Assembly (NCBI GenBank): GCA_938034905.1
Contig: CALHLF010000030.1
Span: 1-58,258, forward strand
From: an uncultured bacterium
Lineage (GTDB): Bacteria > Dictyoglomota > Dictyoglomia > Dictyoglomales > Dictyoglomaceae
Length of the DNA: 58,258 nt
Direction: 5' to 3'
Below, in pieces: positions 39,008 to 45,195 of the stretch (positions are counted from its first letter, which is position 1; every line of letters starts with the position of its first letter). A program made the translations under genes and the position numbers. A model generated the notes under the pieces. The model was not told the origin of the DNA. It did no database searches and worked only from the letters and a program-made list of their open reading frames with translations.

Positions 39008-39074
39008 AATTAATAAAAATAGCCACAACTTTGTGGCATTTCTTAATAATACAATCTGTAAAAAATAAAAACAA

Positions 39075-39096
39075 GAAGGGGGGATTTTCCCCCTTC
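39075..39096 (-). terminator. terminator after the secreted carbohydrate-binding protein gene
   Basis: On the minus strand GAAGGGGG pairs with CCCCCTTC around a six- to seven-base loop. It is followed by TTGTTTTTATTTTTT (39074-39060). It ends the short secreted-protein transcript. Confidence 0.75.
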
Positions 39097-39099
39097 CAA

Positions 39100-39639
39100 T
39101 TAATATTCTTCTAAAACTACATTATCAAGATAAATTGTAGTAGCAATGCTTTTATCACTTATTTTTCCAAAATCAAAAACTATTATTTGCGCCTCCTCGG
39201 AAGGAGTAAATTCCCAAGTATAGGTTCTCATTTCAGGAGTCAAATTAAAGATATTCTTTACTACAATTTTCCAAGTTTGATCCTGAATAACCCTTACCTG
39301 GATATCTCTTTCTTTGTCAGACTTTGCATCGAAGATGAGTTTATAAGAAGTCTCTTTCTTTATTGGTGTATGTTGTCCAAATTGAATATGCCAAAAATCA
39401 TTTCCGGGATTAGTAATTTTTATATAAAACATTCCATTTTTAGTTCCATACTCTTCTACTTCTGCAGTTCCCTGCACTACAATATACCATGGAGAAGGAG
39501 CTTGATAGATAACAAATTCCTCAAAGGTGCCTAAGCTTTTTATTGCTTTTGGTTTAGCCTGTAAAGATGATTCTTCTCCTTGGATAGAACCTAAAAACAA
39601 AAAAATGAAAAATAAAAATAATATAGAAAATTTTTTCAT
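39100..39639 (-). CDS. secreted stand-alone carbohydrate-binding module (CBM4/9-like)
   Basis: A 179-residue protein with a signal peptide (about 1-21, ending GSIQG) and one beta-sandwich. The pattern WHIQFGQHTPIKKETSYKLIFDAKSDKERDIQVRV (about 83-118) and the closing IYLDNVVLEEY are those of CenC-type CBM4/9 domains, with no catalytic domain. It may capture polysaccharide or bind the cell surface. It carries its own terminator and probably its own promoter. An SD-like sequence without ORF and two palindromes lie in the upstream gap. Confidence 0.75.
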   Translation of the reverse strand: MKKFSILFLFFIFLFLGSIQGEESSLQAKPKAIKSLGTFEEFVIYQAPSPWYIVVQGTAEVEEYGTKNGMFYIKITNPGNDFWHIQFGQHTPIKKETSYKLIFDAKSDKERDIQVRVIQDQTWKIVVKNIFNLTPEMRTYTWEFTPSEEAQIIVFDFGKISDKSIATTIYLDNVVLEEY

Positions 39640-39964
39640 GTTATTAATCCTCCTTTACAAAAATTTTAGAAAATAAGCAGAAAAATTATCTTATCACCTC
39701 CCAATAAAGAATTTATTTTTTGTCAAAAATTTTGTTGCAACATGCTAATAATTTCTCCAAATATTGCGCAATTTTCTCTATTATATATTAAATTTTTTTA
39801 TTGATCAATTTCAAATGAAATTAAATAAGATTTTTAAAAGAAGGGAATTTCTAAGGAGAGCGATCTTAGTTGTCTTATTTTGAGAGAAATGATAAGATAC
39901 GCTTTAGATCATGAAGTAAAATAATATAAAAATATTTACACTCCTTATTAGGAGGTGAGAATAG
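39640..39964. promoter_or_regulatory. 325-bp divergent intergenic region with palindromes
   Basis: This gap holds no gene. It contains an SD-like GGGAGGTGAT on the minus strand (39704-39695) without a start codon, a TTGACA on the minus strand (39726-39721), and two perfect 10-bp palindromes, TGTTGCAACA (39733-39742) and ATTGCGCAAT (39763-39772). The second shares its core with the operator candidate of the LacI gene at 14996. At the plus-strand end, CTCCT-TATT-AGGAG (39941-39954) folds the SD of the macrodomain gene into a small hairpin. Exact promoters could not be fixed. Confidence 0.5.
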
Positions 39965-40516
39965 ATGGAGATCATATTGGAAAAGGAGATTCAGGGCGTA
40001 AAAATAAAAGTTATAAAAGGTGATATTACGGAGGAAGATACAGAAGCAATAGTTAATCCTGCTAATAATTATTTAAAACATGGGGGAGGGGTTGCTGGAG
40101 CTATAGTAAGAGTTGGAGGAGAAATTATTCAAAGGGAGAGTGATGATTATATTCAAAAATATGGACCTCTTCCTACGGGTGAAGCAACTATTACCTCTGC
40201 AGGAAATCTAAAGGCAAGATATGTAATTCATACTGTAGGTCCAAGATGGGGAGAGGGAGATGAGTATAATAAGCTTAAAAAGGCAGTCAAAAGCACATTA
40301 AAACTTGCAGTTGAGAAAAATATTAAAAGTTTAAGTATTCCTGCAATAAGCTGTGGAATTTTTGGCTTCCCTCAAGATTTGGGAACAAAGATAATTATAG
40401 AAACAATAATTGATTTTATAAAAAAAGAATCCCATACTTTTGAGGAAATACATTTAATAGGTATAGGAGAGGATATACCATCACTTTTTGCTAAGAATTT
40501 GCAATCTTTATCTTAG
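39965..40516 (+). CDS. macrodomain protein (ADP-ribose binding/hydrolase)
   Basis: A 183-residue stand-alone macrodomain. KVIKGDITEEDTEAIVNPANNYLKHGGGVAGAI (about 15-47), the GEATITSAGNL line and SIPAISCGIFGFPQD (about 122-136) are the ADP-ribose site motifs. Such proteins remove ADP-ribose or O-acetyl-ADP-ribose. No ADP-ribosyltransferase (DarT-type) is adjacent, so a DarTG toxin-antitoxin is not supported. SD AGGAGGTGA is strong but partly folded. Its end overlaps the convergent exporter gene by 26 bp. Confidence 0.9.
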   Translation: MEIILEKEIQGVKIKVIKGDITEEDTEAIVNPANNYLKHGGGVAGAIVRVGGEIIQRESDDYIQKYGPLPTGEATITSAGNLKARYVIHTVGPRWGEGDEYNKLKKAVKSTLKLAVEKNIKSLSIPAISCGIFGFPQDLGTKIIIETIIDFIKKESHTFEEIHLIGIGEDIPSLFAKNLQSLS

Positions 40517-41735
40517 AATATATCTTCTCTCTTAAAATAGGTAATCTTAAACTATATATTAAAGAACTTATAATGCAAATTATTCCTCCCAATAAAACAG
40601 TACTTGATGGTCCCATTAATCTTCCAGCTAATCCTCCAATATAGCTACCAATAGGCATGGCACCCATAAAGAATGTCACATAAAAACTCATAACTCTTCC
40701 CCTTACATGATCGTCTATAATACTTTGGACTAAAGTGTTACTACAAACTGCATTTAACATAAAACTCATACCTACTATAACCAAAGTAAAGATGGAGAAG
40801 ATTATATTTCTTGAGAAGGAGAAAAGGATAAGTCCAAAGCCAGCAGAACATAGTGCATAAACAATAATATTTTCAATACCCTTTATACTTTTTCTTCCTG
40901 CAAGATATAAAGCTCCAATTAAAGCTCCACATCCTGTACCACTCATAAGAAATCCTAAGGTTTCAGATCCTCCCCTAAGAATTTCCGAGGCAAAAATGGG
41001 CATAAGAACACTATATGAAGAAGATATCAAACTGGAGATAAAAATAAATATTAATACATATTTCACTACAATTGAATTGAAGGAATAATAAAAACCTTCT
41101 TTAAAATCTTGTAAAATACTATTTTGATATCTTACAGATTCTTTATTATTTACCCTCATTAAAAGTAATGCAAAAATTACAGCAAAATAAGTTATTGCAT
41201 TAATTAAGAAACATATTCCCTCTCCTACTATGGCAACTAAAATTCCACTTATCATAGGACCAATTAATCTTGCGCTATTAAATAAAAGGGAATTTAAGGC
41301 AACAGCGTTTCCTAAATCTTCTTTCCTTTCCACCATTTCTATAACAAAAGATTGTCGAGTTGGAGCATCTATAGAATTTACCATTCCAAGGAAAAGACTT
41401 AATAATAAAATTTGATAAATTTCTATTCTATTGGAGAGAGTTAAAATTGAAAGTATTAAGGCTTGAAATAATAATAAAGATTGGGTAAGAATTAAAATCC
41501 TATGTTTACTAAATCTATCTAAAAATACACCTGTAAAGGGAGAAATAATGAGATTAGGAATTTGGCTTAAGAAAGCAGTTGTTCCTAAAATTATCGAGGA
41601 ATTTGAAATACGATAGACTAACCAACTCATAGCAGTTTGCTGCATCCAAGTTCCAATTAGTGATATTGCTTGTCCACTAAAAAACAACCGAAAATTTCTG
41701 CTTCTTAAAGCACGAAATATTCCTTTCATAACCAT
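40491..41735 (-). CDS. MFS exporter, enterobactin-exporter-like
   Basis: A 414-residue integral membrane protein with about 12 hydrophobic helices. It has the N-terminal ALRSRNFRLFFSGQAISLIGTWMQ line and the loop 2-3 motif GVFLDRFSKHRIL of the MFS_3 subgroup (EntS-like), which export siderophores, drugs or unknown small molecules. The ATG at 41735 has no obvious SD; a second in-frame ATG lies two codons later. Substrate unknown. A LysE-type exporter gene ends about 70 bp upstream. Confidence 0.85.
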   Translation of the reverse strand: MVMKGIFRALRSRNFRLFFSGQAISLIGTWMQQTAMSWLVYRISNSSIILGTTAFLSQIPNLIISPFTGVFLDRFSKHRILILTQSLLLFQALILSILTLSNRIEIYQILLLSLFLGMVNSIDAPTRQSFVIEMVERKEDLGNAVALNSLLFNSARLIGPMISGILVAIVGEGICFLINAITYFAVIFALLLMRVNNKESVRYQNSILQDFKEGFYYSFNSIVVKYVLIFIFISSLISSSYSVLMPIFASEILRGGSETLGFLMSGTGCGALIGALYLAGRKSIKGIENIIVYALCSAGFGLILFSFSRNIIFSIFTLVIVGMSFMLNAVCSNTLVQSIIDDHVRGRVMSFYVTFFMGAMPIGSYIGGLAGRLMGPSSTVLLGGIICIISSLIYSLRLPILREKIYSKIKIANS

Positions 41736-41804
41736 TTCAGAATATATCTTTTATTAAAGAAAATATCAAATTTTTAAAATCACTTATTTGGATTAATAAA
41801 TTTG

Positions 41805-42455
41805 TTACATAGGAATTTCTCTAAAGATATAGGTCATAAAATAGATTCCAAAAATTAAAAGAAAAACTGAAGAAAAGTATAAAATATATTTATAAATTTT
41901 TCTCCAAAAGGGAAGAGAAAGGCTTTGTCCTATAAGTCCTATAAATATATACCAAACATAATCTGATAAGATATGTCCTAAATAAAAACTTAGAATTCCA
42001 ATTATAAAATAATTTTTTGCCTGAGCTATAAAGGAGACTCCAATAGTGAGCCACCAAAGAAGCCAATAAGGATTAGCAAGAGAGGTTAATGCTCCAGAAA
42101 GAATTAAAGAAGGATTAAAAGTATAAATATTAGTAGGAGGATCTAAAGAATCCTTTAAAATAGAAATCTTATTTTTAATAATATCTAAAAGAAGGCTTAT
42201 TCCCATATAGATTAAAAATATACTCCCTATAAAACTAAGGGCTTTAATAAAAATAGGAGTTTTCAATATTGGTTGAAAACCTAAAATAAGTAAGATTAAG
42301 AGAATCCCTTCTAAAATTGCATGTCCTGAAATGATCTCTAAAGCCTTCTTCCATCCCCCTATACTACTTTTTGTTAGGACTAAGGTCATTAAAGGTCCTG
42401 GAGCAGAAGCTCCAGAGAATCCCACCAAAAAACTTGTAATAAATAATGTTAAAAT
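41805..42455 (-). CDS. LysE-family exporter, probable AUU start
   Basis: A LysE/RhtB-type amino-acid exporter of about 216 residues and five to six membrane helices, with the N-terminal GFSGASAPGPLMTLV proline-glycine hinge and SLANPYWLLWWLTIG midway. The usual start codons give a poor fit: a TTG at 42428 has no SD and removes the first helix. An ATT at 42455 lies five bases after AGGAGG and restores a normal LysE N-terminus (I-L-T-L-F-I-T-S-F-L-V-G-F). I therefore propose AUU initiation, which is rare in bacteria. If wrong, the gene begins at 42428. Confidence 0.75.
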   Translation of the reverse strand: MLTLFITSFLVGFSGASAPGPLMTLVLTKSSIGGWKKALEIISGHAILEGILLILLILGFQPILKTPIFIKALSFIGSIFLIYMGISLLLDIIKNKISILKDSLDPPTNIYTFNPSLILSGALTSLANPYWLLWWLTIGVSFIAQAKNYFIIGILSFYLGHILSDYVWYIFIGLIGQSLSLPFWRKIYKYILYFSSVFLLIFGIYFMTYIFREIPM

Positions 42456-42524
42456 TTGTTCCTCCTAAAAGAAAAAATTATTAAATTAATTATATCATAT
42501 TTAAATTATTTTATTTCCTATTAT

Positions 42525-42540
42525 ATACCCTTTTGGGTAT
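42525..42540. promoter_or_regulatory. inverted repeat ATACCC-TTTT-GGGTAT, CsoR-type operator-like
   Basis: A perfect 6+4+6 inverted repeat. CsoR/CstR/RcnR-family metal or sulfur sensors bind ATACCC(C)-N-(G)GGGTAT-type sites. It stands before decayed DNA resembling a metal-transporting ATPase, which fits a lost metal-efflux operon. No CsoR gene is in view. Confidence 0.35.
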
Positions 42541-42659
42541 TATGGCGAGCATCCTTATATCTAATTCTATTTCTGTGCTATTTATGCAACAAAAGAAATG
42601 ATTTTTCAAAACTTATGAAAGAAATACTTAACAATCTCTAATTTACTACGTTGCTAACA

Positions 42660-42900
42660 TTACACAAGTCATGAATTAGATGAGAGAAGAAAGGCAAGAA
42701 TGAGCAAAGACAAAAAGAAGAAAGCTTTGAGGGCAAATGGTATGCTCATCCTCCAATGCGAAATGCCTTAATTGCTGGATTGCTTATTTGAGTTTAGCGA
42801 GATTCTGTTAAATTAGGTGAGACTCTTTAGATCTTTTTCCAATACTATGTAAAACTCTTAGGAGGGATCTCTTTAAATTTGGTAATTAAAGAATGGTGAT
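42660..42900 (+). pseudogene. possible remnant of a heavy-metal P-type ATPase
   Basis: One frame, interrupted by stops, reads EESFEGKWYAHPPMRNALI and then AGLLI (42720-42788). This resembles the entry to the first membrane helices of P1B-type metal ATPases; a charged, HSHELDE-like stretch lies upstream in another frame and YYVKLLGG follows after two stops. The decay is advanced and the match is short, so this is only a suggestion. Confidence 0.3.
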
Positions 42901-42974
42901 TAAACCCTATTAGGTGTATTATGATAACCATGTAAAGTGTGATATAATGTTAGAAATTTAGTGGGGAGGTAATA

Positions 42975-43364
42975 GTGAGAAAGAAAAACAAAGTATTACT
43001 TTTTATTTTTGTCCCAATATTTATAATTATAGTTTTATTTGCCATATTTCTTTTTTATGGAAAAGAAGAAACTTTAAAATTAGTTATTACAGATGTTGAT
43101 ATTTCAAAGATTCCATATGGAAACTATATAGGTTCATACAATAGAGGAAGATTTAGCTACAAAGTTGAAGTAATTGTTAAAAACAATAAAATAGCTAGTA
43201 TTACTATATTAAATAAACCCAGCATTTCATTAGAAGATGTCCCTAAGAAGATAATAGACAGAATCATAGAAAAGCAATCTTTAAATGTAGAATTAGTCAC
43301 TGGAGCAACTGTTACAAGTAAGGCAATTTTAAAAGCTATAGAAAACGCAATTAGTAGTAAATAA
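42975..43364 (+). CDS. membrane-anchored FMN-binding domain protein
   Basis: A 129-residue protein with one N-terminal membrane helix (about 7-30) and an extracytoplasmic FMN_bind domain as in RnfG/NqrC. The C-terminal ELVTGATVTSKAILKAIENA carries the threonine motif (TGATxTS) to which ApbE links FMN covalently in that family. The start is GTG at 42975, with GGGGAGGT upstream. A flavodoxin-like gene follows 18 bp on. Together they suggest an electron-transfer route between membrane and cytosol. No apbE gene is in view. Confidence 0.85.
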   Translation: MRKKNKVLLFIFVPIFIIIVLFAIFLFYGKEETLKLVITDVDISKIPYGNYIGSYNRGRFSYKVEVIVKNNKIASITILNKPSISLEDVPKKIIDRIIEKQSLNVELVTGATVTSKAILKAIENAISSK

Positions 43365-43382
43365 TTTTATTAAGGAGGATTT

Positions 43383-43880
43383 ATGTCAAAAAAGGTCTTA
43401 ATAGCTTATGCTTCGAGGGCAGGTTCAACTGCTGAAGTTGCGGAAAAGATAGGAGAGGCTCTGAAAGTTTTAGGTTTTGATGTAGAGGTAAAAAATGTTA
43501 AAGAGATAAATGATATCAGTTATTACGATGTTATTATTATTGGTAGTGCAGTTAGAATGTTTAAATTACTACCAGAGACAATAAAATTTGCTAATAGATT
43601 TAGGGAAGAACTTCAAAATAAGTCTGTAGCATATTTTATTGTCTGTTTAACGATGCATAAGGATACTGAAGAGAGTAGGGCTCAAGCTCAAAAATACATA
43701 AAACCTCTATTAGAAATCAAAGAACCAATAAGTGTAGGACTTTTTGCTGGTAAGATGGACTATAGCAAACTTTCCTTTGTATGGAGAATCCTATTTAAAG
43801 GTAGAGTTCCTGAAGGAGATTTTAGAGACTGGAATTCTGTAATAAGTTGGGTTAATAGCCTTTCAGAAAAATTTAGTTAG
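43383..43880 (+). CDS. flavodoxin-domain protein
   Basis: A 165-residue cytoplasmic flavodoxin fold. It starts KVLIAYASRAGSTAEVAEKIG (about 4-24), the phosphate loop for FMN, and continues with YYDVIIIGSAVRMFKLLPE, typical of the flavodoxin_5/HemG-like group (menaquinone-dependent protoporphyrinogen oxidase relatives). No haem genes are nearby. It shares a transcript with the FMN-binding membrane protein and is probably its redox partner (inference). SD AAGGAGG. Confidence 0.85.
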   Translation: MSKKVLIAYASRAGSTAEVAEKIGEALKVLGFDVEVKNVKEINDISYYDVIIIGSAVRMFKLLPETIKFANRFREELQNKSVAYFIVCLTMHKDTEESRAQAQKYIKPLLEIKEPISVGLFAGKMDYSKLSFVWRILFKGRVPEGDFRDWNSVISWVNSLSEKFS

Positions 43881-44043
43881 TGTAAAGTAGGAAACTTTAT
43901 GTAAACTCCCCAGAATCTTATAATAGAGATATTCTCTTAGTCTATTCTCAAAGTATACAGCAAATTCTGCCAATATAAAGGTACCAATCTTTTATCCTAC
44001 CTATTCACTTTTCATTAACTTTTACTAACTAGATATACTCCTC

Positions 44044-44072
44044 TTGACAGTTTTGTTCTTTCAATATAAAAT
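44044..44072 (+). promoter_or_regulatory. promoter of the second LacI gene
   Basis: TTGACA (44044-44049) and TAAAAT (44067-44072), 17 bp apart. Transcription should start near 44080, giving a 25-base leader that is mostly operator and lacks an SD. Confidence 0.6.
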
Positions 44073-44084
44073 TTGAAATAGAAT

Positions 44085-44102
44085 AACTTAAACGGTTAAG
44101 TT
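44085..44102. promoter_or_regulatory. LacI-type operator at the regulator's own gene
   Basis: AACTTAAACGGTTAAGTT has perfect 7-bp arms around ACGG. It lies between the predicted transcription start and the ATG at 44106, so binding would block transcription. A near-identical site lies before the GH94 gene. Confidence 0.75.
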
Positions 44103-44105
44103 AAT

Positions 44106-45122
44106 ATGAAGAAGCTTAAAGATAAACTTACAATTAATGATATTGCTAAGCTTGCTGGGGTCTCTAAAGGGGCTGTTTCCTATGTATTAAATAATAAACC
44201 AGGAGTAAGTAAAGAGGTTAGAGAGAGAGTTTTAAGGATTATAGAAGAGTGTGGATATAAGCCCAATAAATTAGCTCAAGCTTTAGCAGGAAAAAGAACA
44301 AATTTTATAGCGCTCGTAATACCTGATATAAGTGATGTATTTTATGCGAAGATTATTAAAGGAGTTGAAAGAATTCTAAGCAAGAATGGATATTTTTTAA
44401 ATCTTTATAGCACCCATGCAAACCCTGAGAAAGAACAAGAGGTTTTTGATTTTCTGAATACTGGTTTTGTAGAAGGAACTATAGTTATGGCGTATCATAT
44501 TGAAAAAAAATTTATAGATAAGATGATTGATTTAAAAATTCCTTTTGTTTTTATAGATTATCCTTATGACGATGATAAAGTTTACTCTGTTGCGGTAGAT
44601 AACGAAGAGGGAGGATTTAAAGCAACAGAATACCTTATATCTTTAGGACATAGAAAAATTGCTTTTATTCATGGGTCAAAAGAGGCGTGGGATAGTGAGT
44701 TCAGATTTAGGGGATATTTAAGGGCTTTAGAAAAATATGATATTCCTTTTAATGCGAAGCTAATTTCAAGGGGGGATTTTACAAAAGAGGGTGGTTATAA
44801 GGCTTTAAAAGAGCTTTTAAGTACTTCTGAAGAATTTACTGCTATTTTTTGTGCTAATGATCATATGGCTTTTGGTGCTATTAAAGCGTTAAAGGAAGAA
44901 GGATTAAGGGTCCCAGAAGATGTTTCAGTTATAGGTTTTGATAATATTGAGGCAAGTGCATTGAGCAATCCTCCTCTTACTACAATAATGCAACCTATAT
45001 ATCAATTGGGAGAGGTTTCTGCTAAAATTCTTTTAAGGCTTCTTTCAGGGGAAAATTTAGAGACCAAAAGGTATCTCTTAAAAACTCAATTAATTGAGAG
45101 AAAATCTTGTAGGAAGGTTTAG
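44106..45122 (+). CDS. LacI-family repressor of the GH94/GH144 locus
   Basis: A 338-residue regulator. The N-terminal helix-turn-helix (TINDIAKLAGVSKGAVSYVLNNKPGVS) is followed by the hinge NKLAQALAGKRTN and a sugar-binding-type effector domain (IALVIPDISDVFYAKIIKGVE; FCANDHMAFGAIKAL; VIGFDNIEASALSNPPLTTI). Both its own promoter and that of the GH94 gene carry matching CTTAA(M)CGGTTAAG sites, a strong pointer to autoregulation and control of the operon. The ATG has no clear SD. The inducer is probably a degradation product of the target glucan. Confidence 0.9.
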   Translation: MKKLKDKLTINDIAKLAGVSKGAVSYVLNNKPGVSKEVRERVLRIIEECGYKPNKLAQALAGKRTNFIALVIPDISDVFYAKIIKGVERILSKNGYFLNLYSTHANPEKEQEVFDFLNTGFVEGTIVMAYHIEKKFIDKMIDLKIPFVFIDYPYDDDKVYSVAVDNEEGGFKATEYLISLGHRKIAFIHGSKEAWDSEFRFRGYLRALEKYDIPFNAKLISRGDFTKEGGYKALKELLSTSEEFTAIFCANDHMAFGAIKALKEEGLRVPEDVSVIGFDNIEASALSNPPLTTIMQPIYQLGEVSAKILLRLLSGENLETKRYLLKTQLIERKSCRKV

Positions 45123-45154
45123 ACTTTTCTTTATAGTTTTTAGTTTATTTTGGG

Positions 45155-45180
45155 TAATATTTAAAACTTAACCGGTTAAG
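45155..45180 (+). promoter_or_regulatory. promoter/operator of the GH94-GH144-ABC operon
   Basis: A TAATAT box (45155-45160) with only a weak -35 is followed at 45167-45180 by CTTAACCGGTTAAG, a perfect 14-bp palindrome that covers the expected transcription start. The GH94 SD (AAAGGAG) begins right after it. Confidence 0.7.
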
Positions 45181-45195
45181 AAAGGAGAAAACAGA

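Larger units (their letters stand above)
42456..42974. other. 519-bp gap: no intact gene
   Basis: From the left this stretch holds the LysE SD (AGGAGG, minus, 42466-42461), a CsoR-like inverted repeat (42525-42540), apparently decayed coding DNA on the plus strand (about 42660-42900), and the extended -10 promoter (TGATATAAT, 42940-42948) of the FMN-binding gene. Short open frames here look like chance. Confidence 0.5.

Noticed and set aside
39965-40516. Macrodomain gene as half of a DarT-DarG toxin-antitoxin pair
   Set aside because: No ADP-ribosyltransferase gene lies on either side; the neighbours are a secreted binding protein and an exporter.
42456-42641. Plus-strand frame of 61 codons before the FMN-binding gene
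   Set aside because: It starts at the LysE SD region on the opposite strand, crosses the CsoR-like repeat, has no SD and no family resemblance.
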